NCBI GenBank assembly: GCA_964034945.1
Contig: OZ035960.1
Coordinates: 19,579,487 to 19,643,486 of the forward strand
Source: Chrysopilus asiliformis
Taxonomy: Eukaryota > Arthropoda > Insecta > Diptera > Rhagionidae
Direction of reading: 5' to 3'
Length of the DNA stretch: 64,000 nt
The position numbers were made by a program, and so were the translations under genes. Numbering within the stretch: position 1 is the stretch's first letter; every line of letters starts with the position of its first letter. This document shows positions 58,732-64,000 of this stretch, piece after piece. The notes beneath the pieces were generated by a model, which did no database searches, had not been told where the DNA came from, and saw only the letters and a list, made by a program, of their open reading frames with translations.

Positions 58732-60257
58732 CACTTGCTGTTTTTCAGTTGGATATTTATTTGGTGAAAGTGCAGCTTTTCCAAGGTTATCCTTTATTGT
58801 AGATTCAAAGGTATATAAAACGGATGTTTTAGAAAATGCAGGAATATCCTTGCAAGCTATGTGTGTATTTATTGAATTTTGGTTATTTTGAAACCCTTTC
58901 TGACTACACGACAAATGCATCAAAATATTCCAGCGAAATGCTAGGAAATCAAACAAAATCAGATGTAATAACATTTGCGTGTAATAACACACGTATATTC
59001 ATATCTAGCTAATGTAGTATTCAACGAGTATAGCTATATTTTTTGTATTTTGTATTCAACGAGTATAGCTATATTTGTATAAACAAGCACAACCGAAAAT
59101 AAAATACTCTGAAATAAATGTAAATATGTAACATTGAAAGGACGATACGAATACATAAGAGATCCTCGTTCACATATCTTAGGAAAACAACATCTGCCTC
59201 CTGTTTTCCTTTCTAATGACAAACAAAGTGCCTTAAGTAGTCCCTCAGCCAAATCGAAACACTTGTCACGGATTTGTTTACTTTTCCTCCTTTTCCTTGT
59301 TTTTTCCCCCTTAAATATGTCAAGACGTCCTTGTGCCGCTTTAGCTATGCTACAATTGAGTGGAGAATCCAAAAGGATCCAATCCTACCCCTTTTTATTT
59401 CTTAAACACACTGTCTATTGAATTTTTCTTTTCTCGACGCGTATTTTGATTTTGTTTTCTCTACATTTTATCCTTTGCTTCGTTAGCCCTTTTCACATCT
59501 TGCCGTCCATTTCCATGATATTTTATTCTTTTTTTTTTTTTGTCGACAATGAACACTTATCGCACCCATGCCGCCCTTCCTTCACTGTACAATCTCGAAT
59601 GAGTTTTCCGAAGCAGAGGATTTTAATGAAGTTATTTAAACAAAAATCTACAGACAACGAGTGCCAACTGTATCTCAAAGTTAAAGTAAATGGCCAAGTA
59701 AAGAGTTGAACACTGAAAAAGAAAGGAAGGAGAGAATTTGTAATAAATTCTTATTAACGAGCAACTATATAGATTCATTCTTTGTTCAAGGATAACAATA
59801 TTTAAAGTTGGGTAGGTACTTGGCATAAATTCCCGGAAAATTTCATCCATTGTTGAAGGTATATTACAAGGTCTGGACTATGCTATAAGGTCAAAGTAAA
59901 CATTAAATCGTTTAATATGCAGTTGTTCTTCAAACGATAATAATATTGAAACGATAAACATTTTGAAGTCAATATAACTTGTGTTTTTAATAATCCAATT
60001 TGAGATACCTTTCAAACAGGATCCCGGGACCACGCAGCTGAAAAGTGATAACGGAAAATATCGGGAATTTGCAAATTTCCCGAGATTTCCTGTAAAATTT
60101 ATAAATTTTTCGGGATTTCTCGTAGACAATTTATTTAAATAAAAAGTTCTATAGTATGAATTGAATTATAATATAACTCAGAATCAAAGCATAACCTTAA
60201 ACTGCACATGATTTTTGACAGGTTTTTTATGTGCTTTTATTTAGTTTCACTTATTTG
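58732..60257. other. AT-rich stretch, nothing firm
   Basis: No gene supported; frames at 59034-59372 and 59134-59421 overlap on opposite strands and neither shows a domain. Poly(T) near 59528-59540. See the short tandem duplication at 59016-59077. Confidence 0.3.
59016..59077 (+). repeat. Two copies of a 25-bp word, 36 bp apart
   Basis: GTATTCAACGAGTATAGC followed by TATATTT is found at 59016 and 59052 with a T-rich spacer. A small, probably replication-slippage-derived duplication. Confidence 0.75.
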
Positions 60258-60259
60258 TA

Positions 60260-60649
60260 CACGGTAAAAACTGGAGTCTAATTTTTTTTAACTTTTCTCC
60301 TCTATTTTTTAAACTTTTGAAAGTTTAGTGGAATTTTGAACTATTTTCTCTATATTTAAAACTTTAGAAGTTTGTGAATATTTTTTAAGCATTCCAGTCT
60401 AAATTTAAGACTCAGACATCTTAAACTTAAACCGTAAGGTTTTAATTTGAGAATTTTTAGAAATTTGGAACTAATTTTTAAACTATTTTAGACTAAAATT
60501 TAAATGTTAATACCTTAAATTTAGACCGGATAATACTATTTAAAATTTGAAAATAATTTCAAACTTTTAAGTTTGGTTTTTAGGCTCAAAAAGGTGTTGA
60601 CCTATATGTAGGAAAAAAGTCTAAAAATTAGACTTTATTTTTTAGCGTG
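60260..60649. mobile_element. TA-flanked MITE with repeated GTCTAA/TTAGAC
   Basis: The ends CACGGTAAAAACTGGAGTCT and the inverse of AGACTTTATTTTTTAGCGTG match over the outer portion (CACG, one mismatch, TAAAAA, then GTCTAATTTTT). TA lies on both sides (60258-60259, 60650-60651). The interior repeats GTCTAAATTTAAGAC-type words (about 60398, 60492, 60510 and 60619). The target fits Tc1/mariner-type or related MITEs. No coding frame. Confidence 0.7.
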
Positions 60650-61089
60650 TAGGTTTGTTAGGGTCAAATCTTGTGATCTAATTTTGACCCATCTCCACTT
60701 AACCGACTTCAAATACGTAACTCCGGTGACAATACAACATTTTCGCTACTTCGTATGTAAGGATAACGTAATTATCCTTTTTCCCAGATTTTCATGTGGG
60801 AAAAAATCTGCTAAATCTACATCTGCTAATTTCCTCGAGAAAAAAGAAAAGAAAGATATTTTTATTATCATCACAGACTTCATAAATCCCCTAATGCAGT
60901 GTTTTCTTTTTCGGGATGTGAAAACACACACAAAAAATATAACTAATTTTTATATTTATATGACCTATAACTTGAGAAATTCTAATAGAGTGGTGAAAAA
61001 ATCTTTAATCTTTAAGCTTCGGAAAGGTTTTCAAAGAAAGCAAATTTCGCCATTTGCCCCTGGCACCACCGACCTATGCTACGCCACTG

Positions 61090-61361
61090 CACTCAGAAAA
61101 ATGTCCAGGTCAACTTTTTGTCAGGTTAACTCTGACCTTACAGAGGTTTCTGTAAGCCAGCTCGCGGTCAGAGTTAACCTATCTAAGGTCAACTCGTGCA
61201 GCTCCCAATGCCCTACTTCACCTGCTGGTGGCTTAATTTCAGAATTTCTCCGACCACAGGTCAACTCAGTTTTACTTGCCCACATGCAGGCGAACGCGCG
61301 CCTGCCCGAGGCCAATTACGCCGTATGTAGGTCGTCGAGTTAGCCTCCATTTTTCTGAGTG
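61090..61361. mobile_element. GC-richer MITE with CACTCAGAAAAATG ends
   Basis: The termini are a perfect 14-bp inverted repeat, CACTCAGAAAAATG. Inside, a 15-bp perfect inverted pair AGGTTAACTCTGACC (61123-61137 and 61166-61180) and several AGGTCAACTC words occur, giving a strong hairpin. The composition is clearly richer in GC than both flanks, suggesting an origin elsewhere or selection on structure. Flanking bases are TG on both sides, not a clear known target. The 219-codon frame 60684-61343 runs through it and through unrelated DNA and is unlikely to be a gene. Confidence 0.75.
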
Positions 61362-61610
61362 TGGATGTTGGTGTAATTATTCCCACCATCTTGTATTCAT
61401 AAACCTTGAGTAAGATTTTAGATTCACTCTAGAAATACTTGAATGAAACTAAAATCTTACTCAGGTTTAGTAAATGATGTTTTTTTCATTTTGCATGATT
61501 AGCCAAATACTCGCTGGAATTGAAAATAGCTTTAAAAACGGCAGCAATTCGAACTAAAATTAGCAGCGCAGCGCAACAGTCTAGAGCTGGAAGAAATAGC
61601 TTAAAGAAAT

Positions 61611-61800
61611 ACTAGCATATCCGTCGCTGCCAGGTTAAAGTTTTTTGGCATACATTTTTTGCGCACCAAAAAAAACTTCAAACTTCTAAGAAAAAACAAA
61701 CTTTATTCAAGACTTTGTGTGTGAAATTTTCATATTTCTACATCAGATTTGTGATCGGTAAAACCCATTAATGTCAATTTTCCGTTGAATATTTCTGTGA
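61611..61800 (+). repeat. Second copy of the ACTAGC-CCGTCG repeat (fragment)
   Basis: ACTAGCATATCCGTCGCTGC followed by CAGGTTAAAGTTTTTTGGCA matches the left edge of 32161-33810. CATCAGATTTGTGATCGGTA corresponds to the ACACCAGATTCAGCGACC part there. The right half with the minisatellite is absent. Confidence 0.55.
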
Positions 61801-64000
61801 CTTAAATTCTATCGAGTAATGCGTACTTTTTGGAACGCACTTTTTTTCGTGGAGGTGGTACCATTGACATTTTTAGTTGTAAGCGTACCTGAAACGTGCC
61901 TAATTCCGCAGCACTGGTCCTCGCACGTATCTGCTACGATACACATCTAGCGGCAGATACGTGCCATACACCAAAAATTCTGCTATGGATTATTTCTGAT
62001 GAAATTTTGCTTCCCTCTAAAAATTTATCCCCAATAAACTCTATTGTCCTGATTTAGTTGTGCCAGACACAACACTTTGCGGCAAAAATAGTACATTCGG
62101 AAAAGTCTCTTTCAGTGCTTTGTACGGAGCAACTAACTCAAGTGTCAATTGACATTCACCCACTTCTTCGACATCGGCTTTTCCCAAAACCGCTAGCACC
62201 ACTGTTGATCGCCAGCCCCAATGTAATTTGATTGTACCATCCTTAGTTGGCGGGAAACATCAAAAGGGATACATTTGTATGTAATCCAGGAAAACTATAT
62301 GCTCGCACAAATTGATACCGACAATTGGTATGCGAACATGATACACAGATACATATATTTTAGATCGTTGACTGTATTTTTATTTGTATAATTCAGTGTA
62401 GATTTCGGGGTTTCCTTCCAAAATTGACAAGAGGCATGAAATTCACTTCTGAACATCCAGATCGACTGCAAATTGCGTACATACATGTTTATATCGTACA
62501 TCGTGGTAGCGTACGAGTACCCACACATTCCCCCGTTCATCGTACCACATGGCACAAAGTCCGTAACGTAGAAAAATATACACTTTGGTTGTTGTTTGTG
62601 ACGGGAATGTTCGGAATTCGAAACCGCAACCGATGAGGTTTAGGGGGTGGAAACACATTTCCCTATAGGTTGGAAAATTCTGATTTGCCGAATATTTCCT
62701 TTTACCAACAACAACAAAAAAAATTGTGTATGGATTTTTCCATTTTCGATTCCTTTTTCCCATTTCACCATTCTCTACGGATTCTCTACAGGAAAAACCA
62801 TCCCCTGTTCAGGATTTTTCTCTCCAGATTCGTTTTGCTGATTTTTTTTCCCTGATTTTCTCCACCGTGGCTAAGTTAGTGGTGGGTGGGTGGAGGGTGG
62901 AATTCAATCCACACCGATTGCCATCCAAAATTGATAAATGTCCCATACAGATTTTCACAATTCTCATGGGTGAAATTTCTTCGTATATTTTTCCGCTTTT
63001 GGCACTCACTGTTGGTTCCCGGCTACCGATTTGTGATTCCTAACCTTTTCCCGTTGCAATTAAATAAGAAGCAGGAAGAAGAAAATGCTGGCACTCGTAT
63101 TCAGCAAGTGAAGCGAACACTTTAAGTAATTGCTTTGAGAGCCCGTTGCGCCGGAATCAACATTTACGACTCAACTTTTGCTTCACAGATCCACACATAA
63201 ATATATAGGAAGATACACACAAATATCATATCATTTATTTGTGTATAAATACGAAATCAACGATTGAGTATAAAATAATATATGATTGAAAAGGAAAAGT
63301 ACTAAAAATATGTTCCATTATCGGGGACCACTTCGTCCTGGAGAAATTTAAATTATTGCTGACCTATTCCAGGAAAAGTTGATCTTTCTGATATCTCTGG
63401 CTGCAGAATATTCTAAAGCAAACCTCAAGTATTCACAATAATTTCGAAAACTTGCCAAAGGGAAAATTGTAAATTTCTTGGTTAATACTGTAATTGGTGT
63501 CAGCCAGTTTTCCCATGAATAAATGAAAATTCAAATTCTCGGACAAGAGTATTGAAAATCGTGCAGCATTCAAAAATATCATGAGATTGACAAGCATATA
63601 CGATGGCTGCATGTAATAATAGTGAAACGTATTCAATATGAAATCCAGTGGTGGAATAAAATCCAAAATAGATATAAGAATCCTTTGGCTGCAAAAATAA
63701 TATGTGAAACTTCCCAACAACATGGATGCTGATATCCTTTTTGCCTGCGTTTTTTTCCCCACTTTATTGTTGCTAGTATATTCGATTGCGGTCGATATGT
63801 GATATGGATATGATATCTTTCTCATTATACACATTCATTCCAATGCATTTATGTATAATAGTAGCATGTGGATTTTATATGCACTGGAATTCGACTTACA
63901 GATGGCTTCGACATTTTTGTTGAATGAATTTGGTAGCATCAAGTTACATCGAGGTATGTTAGTCTAACTCGGATATTTTATCTTTTTTGCCAAAAGGTCA
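61801..64000. other. Unique-looking stretch to the window edge, no gene proven
   Basis: No transposon ends, RNA genes or convincing exons. Open frames at 62295-63125 overlap on both strands and several frames, the pattern expected of chance. A tandem TACGTGCCATA/GCACGTATCTGCTACG word cluster occurs near 61920-61970. Nothing else to report. Confidence 0.3.

Noticed and set aside
60684..61343. 219-codon plus-strand open frame
   Set aside because: It spans ordinary AT-rich DNA and most of a MITE, shows no domain and has no sign of conserved coding.

Overview
This window looks like AT-rich, non-coding nuclear DNA from an arthropod, most likely an insect. The reasons are the abundance of TA-, TTA-, TTAA- and 8-bp-TSD miniature DNA transposons (MITEs), a rosa-like (DD41D) mariner relic, long simple-sequence and minisatellite arrays, and the absence of bacterial gene organisation. 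I could not identify a host protein-coding exon, tRNA or rRNA. Almost all open frames are short, AT-rich chance frames; the two longest (about 391 and 794 codons) are minisatellite arrays without stop codons. The species cannot be named from this sequence.

Layout. 0-5 kb: a 281-bp hAT-type MITE (878-1158) with a perfect 8-bp TSD, and the first copy of a GGGTRACCATA-ended element (4164-4586). 7.4-9.7 kb: a three-layer nest in which a PIF/Harbinger-like MITE was hit by one hAT MITE, which was itself hit by a second hAT MITE carrying a G-rich/C-rich hairpin; a perfect 39-bp-arm palindrome lies next to it. 11-25 kb: dispersed repeat families with CTGT/CCGT microsatellite cores, a 119-bp piggyBac-like MITE (20738-20856) and a second TTAA-type MITE (24228-24447). 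26.0-26.9 kb: the only recognisable protein remnant, a mariner element with intact termini and catalytic core but a deleted N-terminal domain. 29.5 kb: a short fold-back element.

32-38 kb: a dispersed repeat containing a 1.1-kb 12-bp minisatellite, an intact 383-bp PIF-like MITE, and a 19-bp minisatellite. 38-44 kb: further copies of the microsatellite-cored families. 44-49.7 kb: mostly unique-looking sequence. 49.7-52.8 kb: a truncated GGGTRACCATA element followed by a 2.2-kb ATTCCATAC-type satellite with an internal 893-bp duplication, ending in a short run of TTAGG. 55-62 kb: further repeat fragments, a 384-bp near-perfect fold-back MITE (58345-58728), and two more MITEs (60260-60649, 61090-61361).

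No genes act together here. The relationships are between mobile elements: nested insertions give a relative order of events, paired copies confirm element boundaries, and several repeat families have low-complexity arrays inside or next to them. The stretches called unique (about 1.2-4.1, 4.6-7.4, 12.6-15.4, 20.9-24.0, 44.1-49.7 and 62-64 kb) may be intron or intergenic DNA of a nearby gene, but nothing in the sequence proves it.
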